A DNA stretch of 64,000 bases from Haliclona indistincta (taxonomy: Eukaryota > Porifera > Demospongiae > Haplosclerida > Chalinidae). Below are positions 54,062-64,000 of this stretch, piece by piece. Position numbers and translations under genes: made by a program. The stretch is taken from the NCBI GenBank assembly GCA_964017065.1, contig OZ024792.1, positions 5,265,754 through 5,329,753 on the forward strand, in the 5' to 3' direction. The notes beneath the pieces were generated by a model. That model ran no database searches. It was not told the DNA's origin and worked only from the letters and a program-made list of their open reading frames with translations. Numbering within the stretch: the stretch's first letter is position 1; every line of letters begins with the position of its first letter.

Positions 54062-56821
54062 TTAAACTGTAGTTTCTATGGATTGAGGAATGGTAGATTC
54101 AGTAATAGCTGAAGCATCAATCTCATCCTGAGATGAAAATATTGATCAGATAGAATAATGAAAACTTATTGCACAAACCGACAACAGTGTTGGTCTCCTA
54201 GTGAACAATAGCTGTCGCTCAAGATTGCTAGCAAACACTTTAGATACTCTTCGAGCATTCTCAATCTTAGGCTGCAGCAAGATACATATAACGATAGACT
54301 ACTGTAACCAGACTACTCCACTCACGCATTTCTTTCCTTGCTTGACGTAGTCTACAGCTGTGAGTACAGTTGGGAACAGTCTCTCAGCTGAGTACCTCTT
54401 GAAGAAACCATAGCGATGGAGTGACTGACAGAGAGGTGTATTTGGCGCAGCCAACAAGACTTGAACATGCAGTTTGTCAAGATCAGCTACAAGCTGCAGT
54501 TGGAGAAAGTTGGATGAAATGAGTGATTCTCCAGTCATCTACTTTCTCTAAAGTAGCTAGTCCCATTGAGTCTACAAACACTATAGGACCGCAGTCAATG
54601 ATGACTGTGTGATAGTAGTCTGTAGCACGAGGCTCGGCTAGGTGAATGACCTCTACAAGACAAGACGAACACTTTGAGTATAGCTCAACACACGACCACT
54701 GACCTGATCGAGACATTGATACGTATGATAGTATTCTGTTAATGGATTGTGACTGGTCTGTAGCAAGTTGCGTCCTCATTGCGTCCTCTTCTTCAAGTGA
54801 AGTTGAGGGTGAACGACTCACTAATAACTAGTCAAGAACAAGCAAACAATAGATTTAAACATGATATTAATATTCTTTACCACTGGAGAAGACGGCCGCT
54901 TGACGGGACTACTAGTTCGTAAACTTTTGCACTAACATGTAGAAAGACAGAAAAATAAAATTCTTACTATAATGTCTTTGCTCACTTTATTGTAGCATTG
55001 TTGGAAGCAGCCCTTCTCTTGCTGCTCAAACCGGACTGGGTTCAATCCACAGTCGAGATACAATCTTGACAGAAACACACCAACGTTAGCGAAATACAGC
55101 GGAGCATTAAACTGATACACATAGATTCCTGGAATTTTTCTGACCTATGAAGAGAAAAAAAGAATGAAAAGACTAGATGATTTAACCCACCATTAAATCT
55201 TCCTCCGAGTAGCTGCCAAACTTGGGATTAGTCTTGTCATGAGGATACAGCCATAACTTAGCCTCACCAAGACTAGATGAGAAGGGACTAGAGAGAAGAG
55301 CAGAGATAAACAAATGCACTCATACTGACACCTGTAAAAACTGTCACATTTTACTACAAAACACACTCAGTCATACAGCATTGTCATACAGTATTGTTCT
55401 AATGGTGATGGTGAGTAGACTGAATATTATCCCAATCCCTAGACCGATGTCTAAACCAATGACGAGAGTTCCAATGAACACAACCAACCACACTGCCTGT
55501 GTGTAGAGAGAAGAGATAATTTAAAAATTGATATTAGGTTCTCACCATGTCCCATAGTGATAGGAGGTAATATTTACGAATGTCCCGGACTTGAAAAATT
55601 AGGCCCTTCAGAGCGATGACAACAATAGCAGCTACACAAGCCTGAGTACAGTATATTTGATTTTGATTTTGTTTTTTGTTTTTTCTTACACTCGGAAGAG
55701 TAGCAAATAGTCCACCAAGAAATAGAATAACCATCAATACAATAACAGAGGATATTAGACCAACCAACTGCAATACACATATCACACCATCACAGACACA
55801 TTATACTAACATACCTGTGTATTACCACCTGTCGCATCCTGTAGAATGGACCTACTCAATGCTCCTGCAGTTGGAAAACTGCCCAGGAATGCACCGCCAA
55901 AGTTAGTAGCACCATAAGCAAACAGTTCCTATCATATGCATGAAAGACGGAATGAACACTTGCTAACCCTCGGCACATGGGCGAGGGTTACGGTACTTGC
56001 TCTTTGCAAATCAAGTGGTCTTAAGAAGTAATTGTACCTGGTCAGCATTGATGTTGTAGTTATTCTTCTGAGCAAGCAGTTTAGCCTGACTGATGTTAAT
56101 GACAAAGATAATGATAACGATGATGAATGCGTCCTGAAGGATCGTCAATATCAGGTCACCTCTAGGGATAGTGAGTGTGAAACTGAAATATTATGAATCT
56201 ATACAATGACTATCATCTCAGTTTTGTTTTTTACCATTCTCCAGGAGGGATTCCACCAAGGTCTGATATAACAGTCAAGTTGAATCTCGTATTCAACTGA
56301 CCGCCATAAGCTATACCAGTAGACAGTACCACCTTAGAAAAGGCTGAATTATAAGAAAGTGAGAATTTGTGCATACCACAATCAGCTGTGCTGGTATGTA
56401 GATGGGAATCTTTGGAACATACTTCTTGAGCAGTTTATTGACAATATCAATCACAATGAGTATTATGATGCAGATGATTGAGGTTACTATGGCAGCAGGA
56501 GTCACCTGACCAGTGAATATCAGCTCCACATATTTAATCAACCGCTGGGGAAGAAAAACAAGGATTTTGTTTCATATCATAGAATAGTTGAAAGTAAAGT
56601 AAAAAAGCTTTAATAAAAAAACTGGAAAGTGTAGGGATGACTCTTAAAAAAGGAAAGGAACAAGATGGGATGATGCTTGCAAAAGTAAAGGAACAAGATG
56701 GAATAATGCTAAGCTTGCAAATGTAAAAGTCCCAAGTATCCCTACATCAGCGGCTTGCTGCGACGCAACTGACAAATACGGAATCCTATACCTTTACAAT
56801 CGTCGATTACTTCATCGGACT

Positions 56822-57029
56822 GGAAGGAAGGAAGGAAGGAAGGAAGGAAGGAAGGAAGGAAGGAAGGAAGGAAGGAAGGAAGGAAGGAAGGAAGGAAGGA
56901 AGGAAGGAAGGAAGGAAGGAAGGAAGGAAGGAAGGAAGGAAGGAAGGAAGGAAGGAAGGAAGGAAGGAAGGAAGGAAGGAAGGAAGGAAGGAAGGAAGGA
57001 AGGAAGGAAAGAAAGAAAGAAAGAAAGAA
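56822..57029. repeat. GGAA microsatellite, about 47 units, then GAAA
   Basis: An uninterrupted GGAA run covers 56822-57009 and is followed by several GAAA units to 57029. It lies in an intron of the SLC26 copy. On the minus strand it reads as an apparent FLPS-repeat frame that is not a protein. Confidence 0.95.
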
Positions 57030-57129
57030 GATGAACAATTCGCGTGGGCGGCGATTTTAGTTTACCACTTTAGAAACGTCTGTCAGCTTCGCCAAAGGTA
57101 TTTCCATGCTCAGAACAATCGTCTGATCA

Positions 57130-57385
57130 ATCCTAGATGTCTGGAATCTCGAGAAACGCTAAAACAGCGAAGATCTGCGACGGCTCTCTGAGAGTCGCCA
57201 TCTTGATTTTCGTCGTCAAGCAAGCAGTCCCGGCGACTTTCATAGACTTCCTACAAGCGCTTACACCTCAGATTCACTTAGAGATAGTTAAAATGCAGCA
57301 GAAATGTATAACAATAGAGATATGTGCGAAAACTCATTTTCACACATGAGTAGCCGCCATCTTAGTTCGAGGTCATCCCTACATA
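57130..57385 (+). repeat. Dispersed repeat D, inverted copy at 59180-59445
   Basis: From ATGTCTGGAATCTCGAG to GGTCATCCCTACATA, about 255 bp match the reverse complement of 59182-59445. It contains GTCGCCATCTTGATTTTCG and GCCGCCATCTTAGTTCGAG. It ends at a small palindrome (ATTATTGCCGATCGGCAAT, 57381-57399). The two copies, 1.8 kb apart and opposite, could pair. Confidence 0.75.
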
Positions 57386-58335
57386 TTATTGCCGATCGGC
57401 AATGATAATATGGCAAGATCTACGTCAATGAAATGAACAAGATTAACTGTAGAATAGATTTAGAAATGATTATTAATGATTTGTACCAGCCGATTTGTAC
57501 ATTATTGATTACGCAAAATTCGTTGACAGAATGCATGGTCAAGTACTAGGTATAGATATGCATCTGGACCTTGGATTGGATGAGCTTAGTCCATCCAGAT
57601 TAAATGGGTGTGCCGCATAATTATGTCCGGAACATAGGGAATATGTATTTGACCATGCGGCCAAATACATATAGAATTCATGTGGGACTGTGGGACGTTG
57701 TGAGTGGGACGTTGTCATGATCAATGTGGGACTTGCTCAGGCTCACTCCAATTAGCACAACCAAATTTTGCATGTTGGGAGCTGGTTGTAGAATGCAACT
57801 TACTCTAGGTGTTATAAATAGCCCAGAGGGAACAGCTGCATCAGATGAGTTCAGACCAAACAGAAACAGCATTTGAGTGACAATAATGGAGAAGGCAGCA
57901 GCAGCTGTGTAGCCGCTGATGAGAGCATCAGAGAGCAGCACAGTGACCACACCCAACTTGAACAAGCTCATTACTACCTGTGGTAGAAGGAATAGTGCAA
58001 TTATTGCTAAGAGATTAATAATTGAAAGAGGCATGCTGTAGTCCAATGCTCACCATTATGATCCCAACCGTGAGACTGAGTGTGACAGCAATTTCAACAC
58101 TATAATCATTGCACAGCGACCGAGTACACACACTGGTGTTGCTATTCATCATGTCGTTAGCATCAGTTATCATTGAGACATTGCAGGAAGGATACTCTGA
58201 TGTTAATCTGATGACAGCATTACCAGTCAACAGAGCTACCACTGGGAAAGTTCCTGAAAACAGAAAAATTCTAGTAATGGACATATCCTTTCAGTGTATC
58301 GATCCGTACTATGTATGCAAAAACATTAGGAAGTA

Positions 58336-58679
58336 ACCACTATAGATTTGGTCAGACATCTTTCAACTGGTTTTCTGGAGAAACTAATTGAGCTGGGGTT
58401 GTTTGAAAGATAGATTTTAAATGTAGCCAAGGTTCAGTTGGTTATATATCCAGCTGCCTTTGTGAGCAGCCATATATCCACCACTTGTGGCTGTATGGGA
58501 GTTTGTAGAGACTAAAAATGTGCTGGTCTGTGTTCAAAATCGTCGCGGAAGCTAGCAAATGTCGACAAAACACTGTCTTGACTACCACTGCAGCGACGGC
58601 GCGCGCCAGTTTTACGGCAAATTACGGAAAGGTAACAAGATGTAACGATTATTCACGACATACTTCCTACAAATCTCGT
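58336..58679. other. Unassigned sequence between SLC26 copy and LINE
   Basis: No gene. The part at 58540-58650 may be upstream LINE sequence in frame with the following reverse transcriptase tail, but no motif supports it. Confidence 0.35.
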
Positions 58680-59175
58680 CTGATCACTATCAAGCTACTT
58701 CCACTGATGTATTGGTTAGAATTACAAGATGTGTTATTTCTTGTGAAGTGCCTCCAAGGCACCACGAACAATTTCAACATTCACGATTTTATCCCAGCTC
58801 CCTCAAGTTCTCACCGCCCTACAAGAGCATCCGAATCTGGAAAATTTAAACACAAACTTTGTCGCACTGTAACTGGTCACCATTTCTATTTAAACAGAAT
58901 TATTAGACTATGCGAACGCCCTTCCCACAATTGACTTATCTCTTTCATTTCAAAGCATAAAACATTTTTTATTTGAGTTTCTCTGGAATCATTTCATCAT
59001 AGACTTTGATTTCATCAATCATTTTCAATCTGACATGTCGTGTACTTATCATTTTATTTGTCCCTGCTCGTCATGCTCTTTTCTTCCTCATTAGTTTAAT
59101 TTTATTGTAGTAGGCTGCTCCAGTAGTTGGAGTTTGTCCTTCGGCACAATCTATTAATGTGTCGATAAGTTTCAA
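58680..59175 (+). mobile_element. LINE 3' end fragment (family A), second copy
   Basis: The plus strand encodes the same tail as the fragment at 60-545 (MYWLELQDV, KLCRTVTGHHFYLNRIIRL), then the frame breaks at the RLWNALP block (RLCERPSHN here). The 3' UTR with AGGCTGCTCCAGTAG and TGTCCTTCGGCA is shared. It is 5' truncated and frameshifted. Confidence 0.75.
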
Positions 59176-59179
59176 TAAT

Positions 59180-59445
59180 ATGTAGGGATGACCTCGAATT
59201 AAGATGGCGGCTACTCATGTGTAAAATGAGTTTTCGCACATATCTCTACTGTTATACATTTCTACTGCATTTTAGCTATTTCTGAGGGAATCTGAAGTGT
59301 AAGCGCTTGTAGGAAGTCCATGAAAGTCGCCGGGACTGCTTGCTCGACGACGAAAATCAAGATGGCGACTCTCAGGGAGCAAGTCAGTTGCAGATCTTCG
59401 CTGTTTTAGCGTTTCTCGAGAATCCAGACATCTAGAATATAGTTT
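59180..59445 (-). repeat. Dispersed repeat D, inverted copy
   Basis: Reverse complement of 57130-57385, starting TATGTAGGGATGACCTCGA and ending near CCAGACATCTAGAA. It directly follows the LINE-A fragment and precedes the composite repeat. Confidence 0.75.
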
Positions 59446-59990
59446 TCCATTTTGTAGTTGAGTTATGAAAGAACGTCAGGTAGTTATGAAAGAACGTGCA
59501 ATCCCGGGGCCTCGACGATTCGCCTTAATTCCCATCTCGCTTTCCATGCACCGCCCTCATCAGCGATACTGTGACTGATGCTACAGCAAGAACCAGGGCT
59601 TTGGCGCTGGAGAGAAAGCGCTGACAGCGTGAACTTGAAGAGAGACACCACTGCTACTCGGTATAAACATTACATAATCCCGCGCTGTATTTATTCTCCA
59701 TAGATTGTCTACAGAAACTGAAGAACATAGGTTATAGTTCTTGACTCAATGCTATACATGTCTTGCTTATGACTCCTCCTTTTCCCCGGACACTGTTAAA
59801 CTATGGAACAAATTACCTGCTGAGATTGTCTCCGCTCCATTCCTCTCTGTTTTCAAGAAAGATATTCATGGTTATCTATCAAATTTAATCTAGTAGCTTA
59901 TGTTGTTTGTCTTTTATTTTGGTTGGTACCCTTGTAGCTTTTTGCTACTGGTACAGCCATGCAAAATTGTCATAGAAAAAAAAGTGGTAT
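59446..59990 (+). mobile_element. Composite repeat with LINE-B 3' tail
   Basis: The first 240 bp match 7640-8170 reversed. They run into a LINE 3' end with frame TVKLWNKLPAEIVSAPFL (about 59800-59855), a stop at 59893-59895, a UTR with CCTTGTAGCTTTTTGCTACTGG hairpin bases, and a final A run at 59977-59984. The same two parts are joined in the same order at 7385-8170, so the join is part of the mobile unit, as in SINEs or other parasites that borrow a LINE tail. Confidence 0.65.
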
Positions 59991-60261
59991 TATAAAATTA
60001 TTTTAGAGAGAGAGCAGAATTAATTTCAATACTAGCAGCAACTTCTGACTCCAATGGATTCAGGAAGAATTCAAGGAAAAGTCGTGAAGTTTTCGGTTAT
60101 TATCAATGAAAGAACACAACAGAAGATCTAGATATTATTATTAATGAATTGTATTTCTGTGCGAAGCAAATTCATGCTGTAAGTATACCCAGTAATAATT
60201 AGCTGCCGAAGTGGTCTATAATACTAGCAGCACTAGTTAAACAGATAGTCAAGTCAGCATA
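59991..60261. other. Intergenic downstream of chitinase
   Basis: No gene or repeat recognised. It would contain the 3' UTR of the minus-strand chitinase gene. Confidence 0.4.
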
Positions 60262-61567
60262 CTAGCCGCTACATTGCTCTTCAGACTGCATTTCATGTTT
60301 CGTCACTGCACCTGCGTAATAAAAAAACAAGTTTAGCTAATCATGCATGCACGTGCATGCAGCACTACGTCTATACTTACCTCTGCGGTGTTGCCTTTTA
60401 AGCTTCTCAACAACCACCTTCAGCAGCTCGCCATTTTTGTCACCACCCAATTCCCATGCAATTGCTCCAGCGACATCCATCTGAATGACATAATTGCATT
60501 TTGCAGCGATGGACTGGGCGTTATCAAAAGTCGTCAGTTGCTCGTTTTCGTATATAGAGACGGATTGTGCTTCAGCATTGTAGACAGTGCCTACACTAGG
60601 AATATTCTTGAAATCAATGCGCTGGCCTTTTTCAAAGGGCTTGTATAATCCATCAGTTCCGCTAAATTGCTGGCCATAGAAAGCAAGACCCAGGATGACT
60701 TTGTTTTTCGGAACTCCCCTCATTGATAAGAAAACGTTGGTGGAATCTTCGATATCCAGATGACAAGGTTCACCTTTAACGTGGCCCAAGGGAGTGTTGA
60801 ATCCAGTCACCTTACTCCACGGTCCATAGTATTCGTAAGTAAGAACATTATAGTGATCCACCAAAGGTGATAGTTGTGTGTAGTCGATGCAAGCCATTCT
60901 CCCTGGCCTGCGAAATACTGACACGGTCAGCAATTTGCTAGGGTTGATAAATCGCATGTCCTTCACAAGGTCCACATAGTTTGTCGTTTGAGAACACTCA
61001 GTAAATTCCCAGTCAATGTCTACACCATCAAAGCCATATTCTTCCATGAAACTTTTAGTAGTTGTGGCAAAAATTAGGCGCTTGACAGCATTATTTGCTA
61101 CTTTTGGGAAAACTGGAGAATTATCGTAACCTCCAACAGTGATAAGTGTCTTAAGATCAGGTCTTTGCTTTTTCAAAATTTTCATAACTGGTAGATTTTT
61201 CTCTAACTTTTCACGATTGCTTTCGTCAAGATAAATACTGCCATCAGGATTGACATAAGCGAATGCAAAGTTAAGGTAATCAACACCATCTGTGTACAAG
61301 TCACCCAGAAAGCCGGAATTGAAGTATGCAACTACCTTTTTTTCCTCAAGGAGGAGACCTAAGGGAATATGCAGCAAAAGTTAATTTGGCAAAACAATAC
61401 AATTCAAGCTAGGTATAGTCACTTGTATCTGCGATGATATCCTTCAGTGAATGCAGGTTTTCTTCAATGCTCGTGAGTGCGTCGTGCGCGCGCTCTCGTG
61501 CAGCCCGTGATGAAACGGTCTCCATCAGAAGAATGATCCCAAACAGTAACGTTATGGCGAACTTCAT
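60262..61567 (-). CDS. Secreted GH18 chitinase-like protein
   Basis: Three exons (61423-61567, 60381-61358, 60262-60311) have GT-AG borders and agreeing phases, giving 1173 nt, 390 residues. Exon 1 encodes a signal peptide (MKFAITLLFGIILLMETVSS) and a short helical stretch. Exon 2 is almost the whole glycosyl hydrolase 18 barrel: KVVAYFNSGF, LKTLITVGGYD, the catalytic GFDGVDIDWEF with the acid Glu, YNVLTYEYYGPW, KVILGLAFYGQ and GAIAWELGGD. GH18 enzymes cut chitin or bind related sugars. The catalytic DxxDxDxE is complete, so activity is likely. Sponges contain chitin in skeletons and eat chitinous microbes, so either remodelling, feeding or defence is possible. There is no chitin-binding domain. 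Confidence 0.92.
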
Positions 61568-61640
61568 CTTCAGCGTTATAGAAGACAAAGTCATAAAACT
61601 TTCAAATGATTGTGGAGTGAAGCCTAAACAGAAGATACTT

Positions 61641-61652
61641 CCTTTTATCGAG
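61641..61652 (-). promoter_or_regulatory. Possible TATA box of chitinase gene
   Basis: On the minus strand CGATAAAAGG lies about 75-85 bp upstream of the ATG. It is a fair TATA-like match at a plausible distance; no other core element is clear. Confidence 0.35.
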
Positions 61653-62337
61653 GGAAAAATGGAGGTCACGTGCACTACAATGCGTCGATCGCCGGAAATT
61701 TGAGACTGAGATCATGATTTAAGGCTGAAACTTTTGCATAATTATTTACTTCATTTACTTTGGGTTGTATAATGATGATTAATACCTTCTGAGGAAAACA
61801 AAAGAGGAAGATGAAAAATAAGTGCACCAAAATAAATTCAGAAGGGGTCTGGCCAGTCTCAAACACACATACAAAATATTATTCATGCAGCTGTTTGCAA
61901 AGAGGCATATGATCAAGGAAGAACGGCCACTGGCCCACATTGTTCTCTGGTACCCGCAAGTTATAATTCCAATTATGCATGCGTGCGTCATTGTGTGACA
62001 GCGGCGCTGCTTTGCGCTGTTAGCTTGCCGGCCGTACAATTGTACCGGTTTCCTTGAGTTGTTATAGTAAATTGTTTTTGATTGTGCAAAAGAACCCTTT
62101 TATCTTGTATGATTACTTATCCATACATCAAAGAAACCACAGCTTGTATATAATACTATAAATTAGATTATAGTATGAACACAAGATTAAAAGCATCACC
62201 TGTGCTACAAATTCCATGTATACTACACACGGGCACCAACCCTGCCCATTAAAGCGTTTCTATAGTTTTGCCGTCTCGTGAGAGAGCCAGGGTTCAATTG
62301 ATTAAAGAGGTCAAGTTTAAATTGATTAGAGAGGTCA
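61653..62337. other. Intergenic upstream of chitinase
   Basis: No gene is supported; the 63- and 86-codon minus-strand frames have no motif. Nothing structured was seen. Confidence 0.4.
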
Positions 62338-62412
62338 GGGTTGATATTTCGCATGTCCTTCACAAGGTCCACATAGTTTGTCGTTTGAGAACACTCAGTA
62401 AATTCCTAGTCA
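62338..62412 (-). pseudogene. Relic fragment of the chitinase gene
   Basis: About 75 bp match 60946-61020 of the chitinase exon almost exactly (CGCATGTCCTTCACAAGGTC and TTTGTCGTTTGAGAACACTC). The match covers the codons just after the catalytic Glu and carries a substitution that alters the Trp codon next to it (CCTAGTC for CCCAGTC). Nothing of the gene is seen on either side. Confidence 0.85.
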
Positions 62413-62486
62413 ATACACCTGTTAGTTGAGCACAGAATACTATTATCATTGTGCAGACTGCGTACATTGAGTGGTACATACGTATA

Positions 62487-62629
62487 GGTTAGAGACCAAG
62501 GCCAAGGGATCTACGCGGTATAGAAACCCGAGAGGAAGCCATATAGAACACGAGCGCGTAGCGCGAGGGTTCTATGGCGATGCGAGGGTTTCTATACCGC
62601 GTAGATCCCGTTGGCCGAGGTCTCTAACC
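62487..62629. mobile_element. 143-bp palindromic element
   Basis: GGTTAGAGACC and GGGATCTACGCGGTATAGAA at the left are mirrored at the right, with few mismatches, so nearly the whole element forms one hairpin around GAACACGAGCGCGTAGCGCG. It carries no coding frame. Confidence 0.75.
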
Positions 62630-63129
62630 GGCTTAGAGTATAGCAACCGTTGCTAACCAACTAAGGGATTTCGACTCCACGCATTCTTTTATGCAGCAGG
62701 CGGCCATACCTTTGCATTGAAAAAATACGGCGATTTTAGTTCGAGTACGTCGTTGAATGGGCTTCCGCGCCCTACTACACCTTGCTGACACCGTGTCTCA
62801 TCTTCTACTATCCAACCGACGGCGGTTCCGTGTCTGTTCGTGGCTTTCTGACGCTACAAGACAGCCAGTTCCTCGAACACGCTCGGCGTGCACATGCATA
62901 GCCTGTTCTTGTAATCGCTTGTTTTTATTACAAGTTATGATCGAGTTGTGCTAAAAAAAACTGTGGTCTCTATCAGTTCGCGGATGGTCTCTACAGCAAA
63001 TAGACTAGCCGATAGAGACAGTACGTTAGCCATTAGTAAAACTCCGAAAATTAGCATATACGGGTTGAGCAATCACGTGATAACTATGGATGAATACTGA
63101 CAACTAAACCCAAAACCCTAAAAACCTTC

Positions 63130-63345
63130 TCCTAACAGTGCAAAGTCGGGAGGGAACTCCTAACACGGGCCTTCGGCTCTTGGTAAGCCTAAGGATCGTC
63201 GGGAGGACGTCCTAAACCGGGCCTTCGGCCCTTGGTAAGCCTAAGGATCGTCGGGAGGGTCGTCCTAAACAGGGCCTTCGGCCCTAGCTAAGGATCGTCG
63301 AGAGGGTCGTTCTAAACAGGGCCTCCGGCCCTAGCTAAGGATCGT
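63130..63345. repeat. ~55-65 bp minisatellite with GGGCCTTCGGCCC hairpins
   Basis: About four tandem units contain GGGCC(T)TCGGCCC, TAAGGATCGTCG and GGGAGG(GT)CGTCCTAAAC. The later two units are shorter because GGTAAGCC is lost. GGGCCTTCGGCCC is a strong hairpin with a stable TTCG loop. It is GC-rich against an AT-rich background. Confidence 0.85.
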
Positions 63346-63407
63346 CGAGCAATTGACTAAATACTTAAGTTTTGTACTTTAAAAAAATAAAAAAAAAACA
63401 TGCATGC

Positions 63408-63479
63408 AACGAGAACCGAACACTGGGCGATTATTGCATTACAAGCTAATGTCCTAAACCGCTGAGCCACCGGAACCTG
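63408..63479 (-). repeat. tRNA-like element with pol III boxes
   Basis: The minus strand starts GGTTCCGG and has an A box TGGCTCAGCGGTTTAGG, an anticodon-like arm (TTAGC, loop TTGTAAT, GCAA) and a B-box-like TGTTCGGTTC. The 3' acceptor strand CGGAACC is missing; instead the sequence runs into GCATGCATG and a T run at 63381-63400 that could terminate pol III. It is a tRNA pseudogene or SINE head, not a functional tRNA. Confidence 0.5.
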
Positions 63480-63776
63480 CTGACCGGTTAATGCTACAAA
63501 CAAGCCTTTATAGTGATTTTGTACGCGCACACGTATTCCGTGTTATGTCAAGGGTAGCGCTAGGTACAGTCCAGGGGGGTACGACAAGCTAATTTAATAT
63601 GACGTATTGCTGACATACGACACGCCCACTAACGAATGGAATGTATGCAGGGTAGTTTAAACAGTTTGCCATCGCGCTATAGTACATGATATCGAGCTCA
63701 GGTGTGCATTGTTTACACTCCAGATCAAGGCAAGTAATATTCCAGAACAATCTACTGAAAATAGCTGAAACAAGTT

Positions 63777-63964
63777 TTATACTGTTACAGTGATTGGACA
63801 ACATTGATGCGTATTGCAGCCAGAGTTTGTGCGCCACAGTCGCAATTTCTTTACATTATTAACTGAATGATGCTCAAGAATGATAGCGATGCTGTTTTGA
63901 TCACGTTGGTGCTTTCTTGGGTGAATAGTTTTGCCAACCAATTCTCCATCTTTATCTCTCTGTA
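63777..63964 (-). CDS. Possible last exon of an unidentified gene
   Basis: After a pyrimidine-rich stretch and TTTTTGCAG, a frame stays open for about 62 codons to TAA at 63777 (start QRDKDGELVGKTIHPRKH). I do not recognise the protein. If real, upstream exons lie beyond the right edge. The evidence is only the acceptor-like site and the open frame, so it may be chance. Confidence 0.25.
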
Positions 63965-64000
63965 CTGCAAAAACTAAAAAAGGTAAGGGTGGGGTAAGGT

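Larger units (their letters stand above)
54062..58253 (-). pseudogene. SLC26 copy 2, lacking the first two exons
   Basis: Exons homologous to exon 3 through the last exon of the SLC26 gene are present and mostly in frame ([36 protein letters not shown], the STAS segment [19 protein letters not shown]). The N-terminal exon and the exon with the AYGLYSSF signature are missing; similarity stops near 58335. Exons of the STAS region carry a few indels relative to copy 1. One intron is enlarged to 1.2 kb by repeats (56590-57780). Without the first helices it should not make a working transporter unless an unseen start exon exists. It is best called a 5'-truncated duplicate. Confidence 0.8.

Noticed and set aside
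56742..57038. Open frame of FLPS repeats on the minus strand
   Set aside because: It is the translation of the GGAA microsatellite and has no independent support.
54062..58253. A second functional SLC26 gene
   Set aside because: The exons for the N-terminus and first membrane helices with the SLC26 signature are absent, and no replacement first exon was found up to the LINE fragment at 58680.
63408..63479. A functional tRNA gene
   Set aside because: The 3' acceptor strand is missing and the T loop departs from GTTCRA, so it is called only tRNA-like.

Overview
The window reads as sponge (Porifera, probably demosponge) nuclear DNA. It is AT-rich, most genes carry many GT-AG introns of about 45-90 bp with two probable GC-AG introns, and the gene content is animal: SRCR/Ig receptors, an SLC26 transporter, a kinesin-14, a transmembrane tyrosinase and a GH18 chitinase. 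Roughly half of the sequence is repeats. The organism call is an inference from gene types and architecture; no marker gene settles it.

Layout. 0-11.3 kb: a LINE 3' end, then a tyrosinase pseudogene (2780-7154, minus strand) broken by two nested transposon insertions and three frameshifts, then a composite repeat insertion and a field of about 420-bp tandem repeats. 11.3-15.5 kb: one long non-LTR retrotransposon with a 2A-like NPGP motif, a PHD finger, an endonuclease and a reverse transcriptase. 16.8-17.1 kb: a palindrome with perfect 111-bp arms. 17.9-21.3 kb: a tyrosinase 3' fragment joined head-to-tail to an intact, intronless tyrosinase gene. 21.5-26.5 kb: a four-exon ML-domain (MD-2/NPC2-like) lipid-binding protein on the minus strand; its exons are short and its introns are full of repeats. 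27.2-31.5 kb: a Rieske protein and a kinesin-14, divergent from a 179-bp gap. 31.6-44.4 kb: SLC26 (minus) and a persulfide dioxygenase-rhodanese fusion (plus), divergent from a 191-bp gap, followed by an SRCR/Ig receptor. 45.1-58.3 kb: a second, rearranged copy of this block (dioxygenase 3' fragment, intact second SRCR/Ig receptor, SLC26 copy lacking its first two exons). 58.5-64 kb: repeats, a chitinase gene with a small relic fragment of itself, palindromic elements, a minisatellite and a tRNA-like sequence.

How the genes may work together. The dioxygenase-rhodanese protein has the three-part order of bacterial CstB (sulfide/persulfide oxidation to thiosulfate or sulfite). It shares an intergenic promoter gap with an anion transporter of the SulP/SLC26 family, so the pair could be a sulfide-detoxification and sulfur-oxyanion export unit in an animal genome. 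The two SRCR/Ig receptors are nearly identical outside the cell but differ in their cytoplasmic signalling motifs, which suggests paired receptors with different outputs. Paralogous copies inside the window act as empty-site controls that date several transposon insertions after the duplications.
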